Origin: DASWIG01 sp965371445
GTDB lineage: Bacteria > Acidobacteriota > Thermoanaerobaculia > Multivoradales > J023
DNA length: 41,728 nucleotides
Assembly (NCBI GenBank): GCA_965371445.1
Contig: CBDUYN010000082.1
Coordinates: forward strand, 1-41,728
Direction of reading: 5' to 3'
The notes under the pieces were generated by a model. That model saw nothing but the letters and a program-made list of their open reading frames with translations, did not search any database and had not been told where the DNA came from. This document shows positions 23,964 through 31,842 of the stretch, one piece after another. Each line of letters begins with the position of its first letter. Position 1 is the first letter of the stretch. The translations under genes were made by a program, and so were the position numbers.

Positions 23964-25311
23964 AAGCGGCCGCGGTTCAGCTTCTGTGTCGTCCTCTACG
24001 AGGCCCTGTACGGTGAGCGCCCCTTCGCCGGTGAAACCGTGCTCGGATCGAGAAGGCGGGCGGTCGCGGGTCAGGTGAACGCGGGGCCCGCCGGCTCCGA
24101 GGTGCCGGCGTGGCTGCGGCGTGTCTTGCTGCGCGGCCTCGGCGCCGATCCGCAGGGACGCTTCCCGTCGATGGAAGCCTTGCTGCAAGCTCTGCGCGGC
24201 GATCCCGCCATCAAGCGCCGGCGCTGCCTTCGGGCCGCCGCCGTCCTTTTGATGTCCGGTGCTGGCCTGCTGGCACTCTTTAGCTGGCAGCAGCGCCGCA
24301 GCCAGCTCTGCGCCGGCGGCGAAGCCCGGTTTTCGAGCGTGTGGAGCGAAGCGGTGCGCCACGCCGGCCGGCAAGGCTTCCTGGCGAGCGGCGAGAGATA
24401 TGCCGGGGACGTCTGGCAAAGCGTCGCCGGGACCTTCGATCGCTACGGCGCCTCGTGGACGACGATGCACCGCGAAGCGTGCGAGGCAACGCACCTGCAC
24501 GGCGAGCAATCGGCCGAGTTGCTCGATTTGCGGATGGCGTGCCTCGACCGGCGGCTCAAGGAGCTGGGCGCCCTGGCCGATCTGTTCACGCGGGCGGATT
24601 CCGCGATCGTCGAGCAGGCCGTCGAAGCGGCTGCGTCGCTCACCGGCCTCGACGAATGTGCGGACGCTACCCTCCTCACGGCGCGGGTCAAGCCGCCGTC
24701 CGATCCCAGGGCCGCGGCCGCCGTGGACGCCTTGGAAAGCAAGCTCGCCGAGGTCGATGCCCTGGTGTACTCGGGGCAGGCCGAAGCCTGGCTCGCGGCG
24801 GCGACGTCGGCCGCCGCCGCCGCCGAACAGGTCGCATACCCGCCGCTTCAGGCGCGGGCCTGGCTCGAGCGCGGCAAGGCTGAGCTCGTCGCCGCGCGCT
24901 ACGAGCAAGCGGAGCAGAGCCTGTCCGAGGCCTTGCAACTTGCGGAGAGAGGCGGGGACGACGTGACGTTCGCGCGAGCCGCCTTGGAGCTGGCGTGGCT
25001 CTACGGCAATCTCCGGGCTCAGCCGAACAGAGGACACCGCTGGGCTCGGCTGGCCTCGGCCGCCATCGACCGGGCCGGAGGAAACGAGGAGCTCGAGGCC
25101 CAGCTGCTGACCAGTCTCGCCGCCATTTCTCTGGCCGCGGGAGAGTACGAAAGGGGCCGGGAACAGGCGGCCAGAGCTCTGGAGATGCAAGAGAGCCTCA
25201 ACGGCGGCGGACCTGGCGCGGGAAGCTTACCGGATCTACGCCGAGCTCGACGAAGACTTCGCCCGCGAGCCACGCGCCAGGATCGAGGCCTGGCTCGCCG
25301 AGTCGCCATGA
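23964..25311 (+). pseudogene. Remnant of a Ser/Thr protein kinase with TPR tail
   Basis: The frame starts inside the C-lobe of a PknB-type kinase (FSFCVVLYEALYGERPF, then DPQGRFPSMEALLQAL). The ATP-binding loop, the HRD catalytic loop and the DFG motif are all missing. A membrane helix (about 24230-24290, VLLMSGAGLLALF) and the TPR-rich outer region typical of these kinases follow (ELLDLRMACLDRRLKEL, LERGKAELVAARYEQAEQSL). Near 25205 the reading frame changes and the usual C-terminal end (LAREAYRIYAELDEDFA, then IEAWLAESP, stop at 25309-25311) continues in another frame, with many TPR residues deleted. It is therefore truncated at the 5' end and internally deleted. The 5' break lies immediately upstream of the divergent polA start. 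Confidence 0.8.
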
Positions 25312-25342
25312 AAGGCGAGTCCCTGGCGGCGATCGGCACGGC

Positions 25343-25414
25343 GCGAAAGCCCTCTACATCCTCAAGATCCTGGGCGACGACGAAGCCACCCTGCGCTTCT
25401 TTCGGCTGGCCTGA
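25343..25414 (+). pseudogene. Short C-terminal gene fragment
   Basis: The frame reading AKALYILKILGDDEATLRFF and ending RLA-stop looks like the tail of a real protein but has no start and no recognisable family. It probably belongs to the same decayed region as the kinase remnant. The stretch from here to 25577 shows no convincing gene. Confidence 0.35.
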
Positions 25415-25577
25415 TGAATCTCGAAATCAGAATTAGCGGGTGTCCCACAGGTTAGCATGTGGCAGCATTGCAGGCCGCTTGCACGCCGCATGTCGTTTCG
25501 CCCTTCAGCGGGCCAGCGGCGTCGCGAAGCGGCAGAGCTGGTCCGCTGGAAGGGATGGGTTCGCCGACGTAGCTCCT

Positions 25578-26615
25578 TTACTCCAGATACTCCTTGAGGA
25601 GCTGCTTAAGGAGATCCCCATTCGTCTCCGAGAAGAGCTCGGCCCGGGCTTTCATCTTCTCTTTGATCTTTGCTTTCTCCTCTTCGGATTCTGCATCCTC
25701 CAGCTCTTTCACCAAATCTCGCACTTCGTGCAGCTGGCGGGCATCATTGACTTGCGTCGCCAGCTCTTTGATAGTCTGAAAGATCGTCGCTCCCGCGTCC
25801 TTGTCCCCCCACTTTTCGAGGAGCTCGGCAGAGCCAGCACCAATTTCGAAGTCCTCGTACTCCTTTCTTTCCTTGCCATCAATTTGCGTAACAATGTAGG
25901 GCGTCTGGTTGTACCGGGCGCCTAACTTCTTATCAACGAGTAAGTTGGTCTTGTCGTCACCCTTGCTGCTAAGTCGGAACTGAGATTTCATCGCCTGGGA
26001 GGATGGGCCACCACGCCAGAACAGATATCGGCCCGCTTGCAGTATCGTCTGATTGGGCTCGTCGAAGAAGAAATCGGTTCGCTGCACAATCAATCGGTCA
26101 TTTCGGTTGATGGCACTAATCAAGGTCTTAGCCATCTTCGTGGCCAGTCCTGCGGCGGCGAGATAAGGCGCTGCGGACGTGAAGAGAGCCAGCTTGCCAA
26201 GAGACGTGATCGTGCTCGTGATACCCTCCCACGTCTTCGGCCCAACCTTGTCCAATTCAACCCCCCGGAGTGTAACCGCAAGCTCCTGGCCCGCGTACGC
26301 TTTGGTGTAGTGGAGCATGCGGTCTCCGTAGACATCCCCGCCATAATCAGTTACTGGTTCGGCCTTCTTAAATGGATAGCCCTTAAGCATCATCACAATG
26401 AGGCGTGGAGCTGGTTGGTTCGCGGGGCCTACGCGAATTCGCGAAGTAAGCATCAGTTCAGCCCGGTTTCCCCACTCGGAAATGGCAGCTCCGGGGAAGA
26501 ACGTCAGCAGTTGTACGCCCAGCGGTTTTCCAAACGCGACTGGTTTGTAGTCACCTCCAGGATGCTCGGTCGTCGGCGCAACGAGCGTTCCGTCGATGCT
26601 AAGTAGTACTGGCAT
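25578..26615 (-). CDS. Hypothetical protein, 345 residues, low-GC cassette
   Basis: No family is recognised. The start ATG at 26615 has a strong ribosome site (AGGAGGAG). The first 120 residues are beta-rich with conserved-looking stretches (GKPLGVQLLTFFPG, MLTSRIRVGP, GDRMLHYTKAYAGQELAV). A hydrophobic Ala/Gly-rich helical segment lies at about 135-170 (LGKLALFTSAAPYLAAAGLA), strong enough to enter or lie on a membrane. The C-terminal 60 residues are highly charged with coiled-coil character (VKELEDAESEEEKAKIKEKM). There is no signal peptide. GC is clearly lower than in polA or the nuclease gene, suggesting transfer. It follows the 82- to 86-residue gene by 9 bases. A membrane-active effector is possible but unproven. 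Confidence 0.75.
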   Translation of the reverse strand: MPVLLSIDGTLVAPTTEHPGGDYKPVAFGKPLGVQLLTFFPGAAISEWGNRAELMLTSRIRVGPANQPAPRLIVMMLKGYPFKKAEPVTDYGGDVYGDRMLHYTKAYAGQELAVTLRGVELDKVGPKTWEGITSTITSLGKLALFTSAAPYLAAAGLATKMAKTLISAINRNDRLIVQRTDFFFDEPNQTILQAGRYLFWRGGPSSQAMKSQFRLSSKGDDKTNLLVDKKLGARYNQTPYIVTQIDGKERKEYEDFEIGAGSAELLEKWGDKDAGATIFQTIKELATQVNDARQLHEVRDLVKELEDAESEEEKAKIKEKMKARAELFSETNGDLLKQLLKEYLE

Positions 26616-26624
26616 CTTCTCCTC

Positions 26625-26873
26625 CTACGTTGGTTTGCTAACGGTCATTTGGCGTCTTTCCTGGAACCTCGTCGACTCCGCCGCTAGCCATTGCGGCGTG
26701 TAACTAAAATCGTGCGCGTGACCGTCGGTCATGATACGTTCACCCACGAATCCAAGCAGTTGTAGCGCCTCATCTCGAGACAGAGGTGAGCGCTCGCGAC
26801 GATCGCGTTCCCGACGTACGATCTCGGCTTGGATGGCCGCTTGTCGCAGTTTCTTCTTGTCGGCTTTGTTCAT
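26625..26873 (-). CDS. Small basic hypothetical protein, 82 residues
   Basis: From ATG 26873 this gives an 82-residue protein (MNKADKKKLRQAAIQAEIVR...); a TTG at 26885 would add four residues. The N-terminal third is a strongly basic helix. The rest contains a helical stretch LSRDEALQLLGFVGERI and no known domain. It is the first gene behind a near-consensus promoter at 27011-27039 and directly precedes the 345-residue gene, so the two form a bicistronic cassette. A regulator, antitoxin or adaptor for the larger protein is a guess from size and order. Confidence 0.65.
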   Translation of the reverse strand: MNKADKKKLRQAAIQAEIVRRERDRRERSPLSRDEALQLLGFVGERIMTDGHAHDFSYTPQWLAAESTRFQERRQMTVSKPT

Positions 26874-27010
26874 CCTGATGACCAACCTAGTATTCGCCGT
26901 CGGCCGAACCGGCCGGCATAGCGGCTTATTCGTCGTTGTCTATGTCGCATAAGCTCCCCTTGGAATCTCCTTGGCCGGCCGCCAAGTCCTTCTGTATCAG
27001 TCACTTACGG

Positions 27011-27039
27011 AGTCTACACCACTTCGGCCTCGGTGTCAA
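27011..27039 (-). promoter_or_regulatory. Near-consensus sigma-70 promoter
   Basis: On the minus strand, TTGACA (27034-27039) and TAGACT (27011-27016) are separated by exactly 17 bases. It points toward the two-gene low-GC cassette, with an expected leader of about 130 nt. Confidence 0.7.
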
Positions 27040-27055
27040 TATCGACATGCCTGCC

Positions 27056-27625
27056 TCATGTCGGATAAGCCCCGCTGAGTGCCGCCCAGGCCTCGTCGTG
27101 ACGTTCCAGGTAGATCGACTCGGGCAGGACCACGTCGGCCCAGCCGGCGATCTCGCTCGGCACCACGTCGACGACGACCATGAGGTCCAGGTTCTGGATC
27201 GCGCGGATCGTCTCCTTCGGGTCTGGCAGAGCCTGGAGGAGGTTGGTGGCGTAGACGAGCCATCCCTTGATCGGATAAGGCTCGCCCGTGAGCGTCGCGT
27301 CGCGGATGCCGTTGGCGAGCGCGCTGCCGGCGAGCCAGGGTTCCCCCGGAGGGGGACGGTTGTTGGGTTGTCGGCCTTGCCGCGGGTGCTCTTCGGGTAG
27401 GGCGGATAGGGGTAGGGCGGGACCTCCATCGCCGAAGGCGCGTAGAAGCCGCCGCGGCGTCCCCAGGAGCCGAGAAGGGCGTTCAGCATCGCGACGGCGC
27501 GGCTGCGCTGCGCGTCGTTGCCGTACCAGGTGACGTGGCGTCCCGGATGGACGAGGGTGGCGGGCGCCTGGCGCGCCATCTCCCGCGCCGTCTCGCGGAT
27601 GGTCTCGGGACGGATCCCGAACGGC
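27056..27625 (-). pseudogene. Fragment of a molybdopterin oxidoreductase
   Basis: Two frames give consecutive pieces of a molybdopterin-dependent oxidoreductase of the polysulfide/thiosulfate/tetrathionate reductase type. The first contains RPETIRETAREMARQAP, LVHPGRHVTWYGNDAQRSRA and NALLGSWGRRGGFYAP. After a frame change near 27350, the second contains GEPYPIKGWLVYATNLLQAL and VVVDVVPSEIAGWADVVLPE. Both ends of the enzyme, including the FeS and most molybdopterin-binding parts, are missing. The 5' end is fused directly to the sigma-54 activator fragment. It cannot encode a working enzyme. Confidence 0.75.
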
Positions 27626-28144
27626 TCTCGCCGACGCGTTCGAAGGTGTGCTCCTGGAGGACCCGCAGGAGCTTGACCTGGAGGCGCAAGGGCAAGTCGG
27701 CGATCTCGTCGAGGAAAAGCGTCCCTCTTTGGGCGAGGTCGAAGCGGCCCTGCCGGTCGCGGGTCGCGCCGCTGAACGCGCCGCGGACGTGCCCGAAAAG
27801 CTCGCTCTCCAAGAGCTCGCCGGGCAGAGCACCGCAGTTGACCGCCACGAAGGGCCCCTCCCGGCGCGGCGAATGACGGTGCAGCGCCTTCGCCACGAGC
27901 TCCTTGCCGGTGCCGCTCTCGCCGGTCACGAGCACCGTGGCATCGCTTTCGGCGAGGTTTTCGATCAGCCGAGCGGTGCCCCGAGGAGCTCGTCGAGCCC
28001 CTCGGCGTGCATGACGTTCAAGTCTCGGTCGAGGCAGAGGAAGGATCGCCCGAGGGCGCTGAAGACGGTGGAAAGGCCCGCCATGATGATGCTCGTGGCG
28101 GTCTCGACGTCGACGGATGGCGGGGTCTTGGCAGCGCTGGACAT
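27622..28144 (-). pseudogene. Fragment of a sigma-54-dependent transcriptional activator
   Basis: From ATG 28144 a sensor-like start reads 59 residues (with ALGRSFLCLDRDLNVMHAEG) and then hits TGA at 27965. In another frame the AAA+ core begins without the usual rest of the PAS/linker region. It contains Walker A GESGTGKELVAKAL, the GAFTGA-type loop as GAFSGA, and Walker B TLFLDEI, and runs to HTFERVGES. There it fuses to the molybdopterin fragment near 27622, so the sensor II and DNA-binding (Fis) parts are absent. A deletion has removed the sensor-AAA+ link and a second event has cut off the C-terminus. Confidence 0.8.
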
Positions 28145-28163
28145 GGCGTGACCAAGCTACCAC

Positions 28164-28316
28164 TTTTCAGACCTGAGGATCGCCGTCGCTCGTCCGGGCG
28201 ACCGCTCAGAGGACGAGCCGGCGCCGCAGAGCGTTCGTGATCACCGGCACAGGGGCCGGCTCGGCCCTGTCAAGGGTTTCCGGGAGGCGAGCGAAAAGGC
28301 ATAGACTCGTCCTGCT
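28164..28316. other. Intergenic region before the nuclease gene
   Basis: No gene is seen. An imperfect GC-rich stem (CAGGG-GCCG ... CGGCCCTG, about 28250-28269) is present. No convincing promoter for the nuclease gene was recognised. Confidence 0.4.
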
Positions 28317-31300
28317 TTGACGAAACGTGTCCTCACCTCCCCGAGCGCCTCGCAGCGCCTCCGCGAAGCCGGCCGCTTCATCGACGCGACCGTCGACGGC
28401 GCGACGCAGGTCCTGGTGCTCGCACCGCGCCGCGGTGCCGCCGACGACCTGCTGCGCCGCGTCTGCCGCGAGCGTGGCGAGGGAGGTGGGCTCTTCGGCG
28501 TCCACCGGACGACGCCGCTCCAGCTGGCCTCGGAGCTGGCGACGCGGGCGATGGCCGGCGAGAGCCTGGCCCCGGTGTCGAGCCTCGGCGTCGAGGCGCT
28601 GGCGGCGCGCGCGATCGCCCACTGCCGTCCCCTTGGGGGGATCGAGGGGGGAAAACACCGCCACGAGGCGGGCGAGCTCGCCTACTTCGAGCCGGTGGCG
28701 CAGACCCCGGGCCTCGCGCGGGCGCTCGCCGCGACGTTGCGCGAGCTGCGCGTCCACGGCGTCGAAGGCGGCGAGCTGGAGCACACGGGTGCCCCTGGTG
28801 CCGACCTGGCGCGTCTCCTGGCGGCCTACGAGAAGGAGCTCCAAAGCCGCCGCCTCGCCGACGACGCCCTCGTCCTGGAGCTGGCTCGACGCGAGCTCGT
28901 CGGCGGCGTCGACCACTACCTCGTCGGCCTGCCGCTCCTCGCCCTCGACCTCTCGCCCACCGACGCCGCGGAACGGCGTTTCCTCGCCGCCCTCGCCGCG
29001 CACGTCCCCACGGCCCTCGCCACCGCCGTCGCCGGTGACGACGACGGCCTCGCCGCCCTGGAAGAGGTCTTCGAGACCACGGCCGAGACGCTCGAGGAGC
29101 CCGGCGCCAGCACGGCCCTCGTACGCCTGCGCCGCCGCATCTTCGCCCCTGAGATCACCGACGGCAACGGCGACGGCGCAAGCGACGAGAGCGTCGTCTT
29201 CCTGACCGCCGCCGGCGAGGGACGCGAATGCGTCGAGATCGTACGGCGCATCCGCGACCTCGCCGCCGAGGGCCACGCCTACGACCGTGCGGCGATCCTG
29301 CTGCGCGCCCCCGAGGCCTACCTGCCGCTGGTCGAGGAGGCGCTTCGCCGTGCCCGCGTCCCCGCCTACTTCACCCGCGGGACGGTGCGTCCGCACGCTT
29401 CGGGACGCGCCTTCCTGGCGCTCCTGGCCTGTGCTGCCGAGGGTTTTTCGGCCTCGCGCTTTGCGGAGTACCTCTCGCTCGGCCAGGTCCCGAAGCTCGA
29501 GGAAGGGGGTGCCCCGCCGGTCCTCGCCGAGGTGCCCTGGGTCGAGTCGCAGGACGACCAGCTGGTCTTCAAGAGCTTCCTGCGCGTCACACACGACGAG
29601 GAAGGGGACGAGGACCAAGGGGCGCGGATCGAGCAGGACGCGGCGCAAATCGTCGGCACCCTGCGGGTGCCGCGCCGCTGGGAGGAGCTCCTGGTCGACG
29701 CCGCCGTCCTCGGCGGACGCGACCGCTGGGAGCGTCGCCTCGACGGCCTCGACGCCGAGATCGAGCTGCAGCTGCGCGAGCTCGGCGAGGAGGAGCCGGC
29801 GAAGCGCGACCGGCTGCTGCATCGTCGCCGGGAGCTCAAGAACCTGAGGCGTTTCGCCCTGCCGGTGATCAGTGACCTGGCCGAGCTCCCGGAGAAAGCC
29901 ACCTGGGGTGTCTGGCTCGACAAGCTGGGGAGGCTCGCGGGACGGGTCCTGCGCCAGCACGAACGGGTGCTCTCGGTCCTGGCGGAGCTGCGTCCCATGG
30001 AGGAGGTCGGACCGGTAGGGCTCGACGAGGTCCGGCGGGTCCTCGAGGACCGTCTCAAGTTCTTGCGCACCGAGCCGCCGCCGCGCCGGTACGGACGCGT
30101 CTTCGTCGCCACGGTCGAGGAGGCACGGGGACGGGATTTCGAGACCGTGTTCCTGCCGGGCTTGGCGGAGGGGATCTTCCCGCGCCGGGCGAGCGAGGAC
30201 CCGCTGCTGCTCGACGACGCGCGCCGCCGCCTCGACGCGGGGCTCCTCGTCCAGGCGAAGCGAATCGCCCGGGAGCGGTTGTTGCTGCGGATCGCGGCGG
30301 GGGCGGCGTCCGAGCGCCTGGTGGTCTCCTATCCCAACCTCGACGCCGTCCAGGGGCGTTCGCGGGTGCCGTCGTTTTACGCCCTCGACCTCCTGCGGGC
30401 GGCGGAGGGACGCCTGCCGCGTCTACGCGAGCTGGAGACCCGGGCGTCGCGCGAGACGGCGGCGCTCCTGGGCTGGCCGGCGCCGGGGAGCCCGGAACGG
30501 GCGATCGACGACGCCGAGTTCGACCTCTCGACGCTGGAGCCCCTGATGCACCGCGAGCCGGAGGAGACGACGAGCCGCGCGCGCTACCTCCTGGAGTGGA
30601 ACGAGCCGTTGCGCCGTTCGCTTCGGGCGCGTTACCTGCGCTGGAAGGCGGGCTCGAAGATCACCTGGGCCGACGGCCTCGTGGACCCGGCGGACACAAC
30701 GCGGGCCGCGTTGGAGGCGAACCGGGTCCGCAACCGAAGCTACTCACCGACGGCGCTCCAGAGCTTCGCCCAGTGTCCGTACAGATTCCTTTTGTATGCG
30801 ATCCATCGTCTGCGCCCGCGCGAGGAGGCGGCGCCGTTGGAGCAGATGGACCCGTTGACGCGGGGGAGCCTTTTTCACGAGGTGCAGTTCAAGCTTTTCG
30901 GTCAGCTCAAGGAAAAGGATCTCTTGCCGATGCGCGAGGAGAACCTGCCGCAGCTTTTTGACCTTGCCGACGCGCAGCTTCAAAAGACGGCCGAGAGATA
31001 CCACGACCAGCTGGCGCCGGCGATCGAGCGCGTCTGGGAGAGCGAGGTCGAGGGATTGAAAACGGACCTGCGGGGTTGGATCCGGACGATGGTGAACGCA
31101 AGAGAGGCATGGCGTCCGTCGCACTTCGAGCTGTCCTTCGGCCTGCCTGTGGGTGCCGAGCACGACGCGTCGAGCCACCGCGAGGAGGTGGTAGTCCTCG
31201 ACGGCGTGCGTCTGCGGGGCTCGATCGACCTCGTCGAGACGGACGACGCGCGCCAGCTCGTCCGGGTGACGGACCACAAGACGGGAAAGGCGATCTTCAC

Positions 31301-31655
31301 CCGGCGTCTGGTGGTGAAGGGCGGCGAGGTGCTCCAGCCGCTGCTTTACGCGTTGGTGGCGGAGCAGCTCCTGGGTCGTCCGGTGGAGGAGGGGCGATTG
31401 TTCTACTGTACGCGTCGCGGCGACTACCAGGAGCTCAAGGTCAGGATCGACGACGAAGGACGGCGCAGCGTCGCAGAGGTGGTCCAAAAAGTCGACAAGG
31501 CGATCGCCGACGGCTTCCTGCCGGCGGCGCCGCGGGAGCGGGCATGTCGGTTTTGCGACTACCAGTTGGTGTGTGGTCCGAACGAGGAGATGCGTCTGGA
31601 GCGCAAGCGGAAGGAGCAGTTGCGTTCGTTGGAGGACCTGCGGAAGATGCCTTGA
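28317..31655 (+). CDS. AddB-like PD-(D/E)XK nuclease with FeS cluster
   Basis: This 1112-residue protein starts at TTG (MTKRVLTSPSASQRLREAGR). The C-terminal part has the RecB-type nuclease core: RGSIDLVE (D971) and DHKTGK (D986, K988). Four cysteines in the AddB arrangement clamp a 4Fe-4S cluster: C820 in FAQCPYRF, then C1077, C1080 and C1086 in ACRFCDYQLVC. The N-terminal two thirds follow the AddB/RexB plan but have no Walker A GKT (VLAPRRGAADDL instead), so it is probably not a motor. AddB proteins trim DNA ends together with the helicase-nuclease AddA, but no AddA lies in the window. A GC-rich palindromic element at 28627-28651 is read through in frame, adding about GGIEGGK. Start assignment is uncertain because no ribosome site is seen. 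Confidence 0.85.
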   Translation: MTKRVLTSPSASQRLREAGRFIDATVDGATQVLVLAPRRGAADDLLRRVCRERGEGGGLFGVHRTTPLQLASELATRAMAGESLAPVSSLGVEALAARAIAHCRPLGGIEGGKHRHEAGELAYFEPVAQTPGLARALAATLRELRVHGVEGGELEHTGAPGADLARLLAAYEKELQSRRLADDALVLELARRELVGGVDHYLVGLPLLALDLSPTDAAERRFLAALAAHVPTALATAVAGDDDGLAALEEVFETTAETLEEPGASTALVRLRRRIFAPEITDGNGDGASDESVVFLTAAGEGRECVEIVRRIRDLAAEGHAYDRAAILLRAPEAYLPLVEEALRRARVPAYFTRGTVRPHASGRAFLALLACAAEGFSASRFAEYLSLGQVPKLEEGGAPPVLAEVPWVESQDDQLVFKSFLRVTHDEEGDEDQGARIEQDAAQIVGTLRVPRRWEELLVDAAVLGGRDRWERRLDGLDAEIELQLRELGEEEPAKRDRLLHRRRELKNLRRFALPVISDLAELPEKATWGVWLDKLGRLAGRVLRQHERVLSVLAELRPMEEVGPVGLDEVRRVLEDRLKFLRTEPPPRRYGRVFVATVEEARGRDFETVFLPGLAEGIFPRRASEDPLLLDDARRRLDAGLLVQAKRIARERLLLRIAAGAASERLVVSYPNLDAVQGRSRVPSFYALDLLRAAEGRLPRLRELETRASRETAALLGWPAPGSPERAIDDAEFDLSTLEPLMHREPEETTSRARYLLEWNEPLRRSLRARYLRWKAGSKITWADGLVDPADTTRAALEANRVRNRSYSPTALQSFAQCPYRFLLYAIHRLRPREEAAPLEQMDPLTRGSLFHEVQFKLFGQLKEKDLLPMREENLPQLFDLADAQLQKTAERYHDQLAPAIERVWESEVEGLKTDLRGWIRTMVNAREAWRPSHFELSFGLPVGAEHDASSHREEVVVLDGVRLRGSIDLVETDDARQLVRVTDHKTGKAIFTRRLVVKGGEVLQPLLYALVAEQLLGRPVEEGRLFYCTRRGDYQELKVRIDDEGRRSVAEVVQKVDKAIADGFLPAAPRERACRFCDYQLVCGPNEEMRLERKRKEQLRSLEDLRKMP
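28627..28651. repeat. GC-rich palindromic element inside the nuclease gene
   Basis: The block GTCCCCTTGGGGGGATCGAG followed by GGGGG matches, with one base change (G for A), the element present twice at 39404-39463. It is read in frame and adds a short Gly-rich insert near residue 105. Confidence 0.75.
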
Positions 31656-31728
31656 CGAGGAAGGGGCAAGAGGGTCCGTCCACCCGGATGGAGGTCCTGG
31701 GTTTCGCCGTCGTTCCCGGGCGAGGTGC

Positions 31729-31756
31729 TTGACGCCAAGCCGCCGGTGAGTACAAT
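31729..31756 (+). promoter_or_regulatory. Sigma-70-type promoter of htpG
   Basis: TTGACG at 31729-31734 and TACAAT at 31751-31756 are separated by 16 bases. Transcription would start near 31763, giving a leader of about 80 nt before the htpG ATG. No CIRCE operator is visible. Confidence 0.7.
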
Positions 31757-31766
31757 TCCTCCCCCC

Positions 31767-31784
31767 GGCCCGGTGTCCACCGGG
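31767..31784 (+). promoter_or_regulatory. Hairpin in the htpG 5' leader
   Basis: GCCCGGT pairs with ACCGGGC around the loop GTCC. A smaller stem, GCCAC-TCG-GTGGC, follows at about 31808-31820. They lie upstream of the ribosome site GGAGG at 31831-31835, so they could influence translation, but no known thermosensor is recognised. Confidence 0.45.
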
Positions 31785-31842
31785 CAACCCGTCAAAGAAC
31801 CCCGACCGGCCACTCGGTGGCGCGAACCTGGGAGGACGAAAC

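Noticed and set aside
25578..26615. Bacterial gasdermin activated by the caspase
   Set aside because: The 345-residue protein has a hydrophobic core but no recognisable gasdermin pattern, and it is not next to the caspase genes.
28206..29960. Long minus-strand open frame opposite the nuclease gene
   Set aside because: Antisense shadow; repetitive Leu/Arg/Gly composition and no domain.
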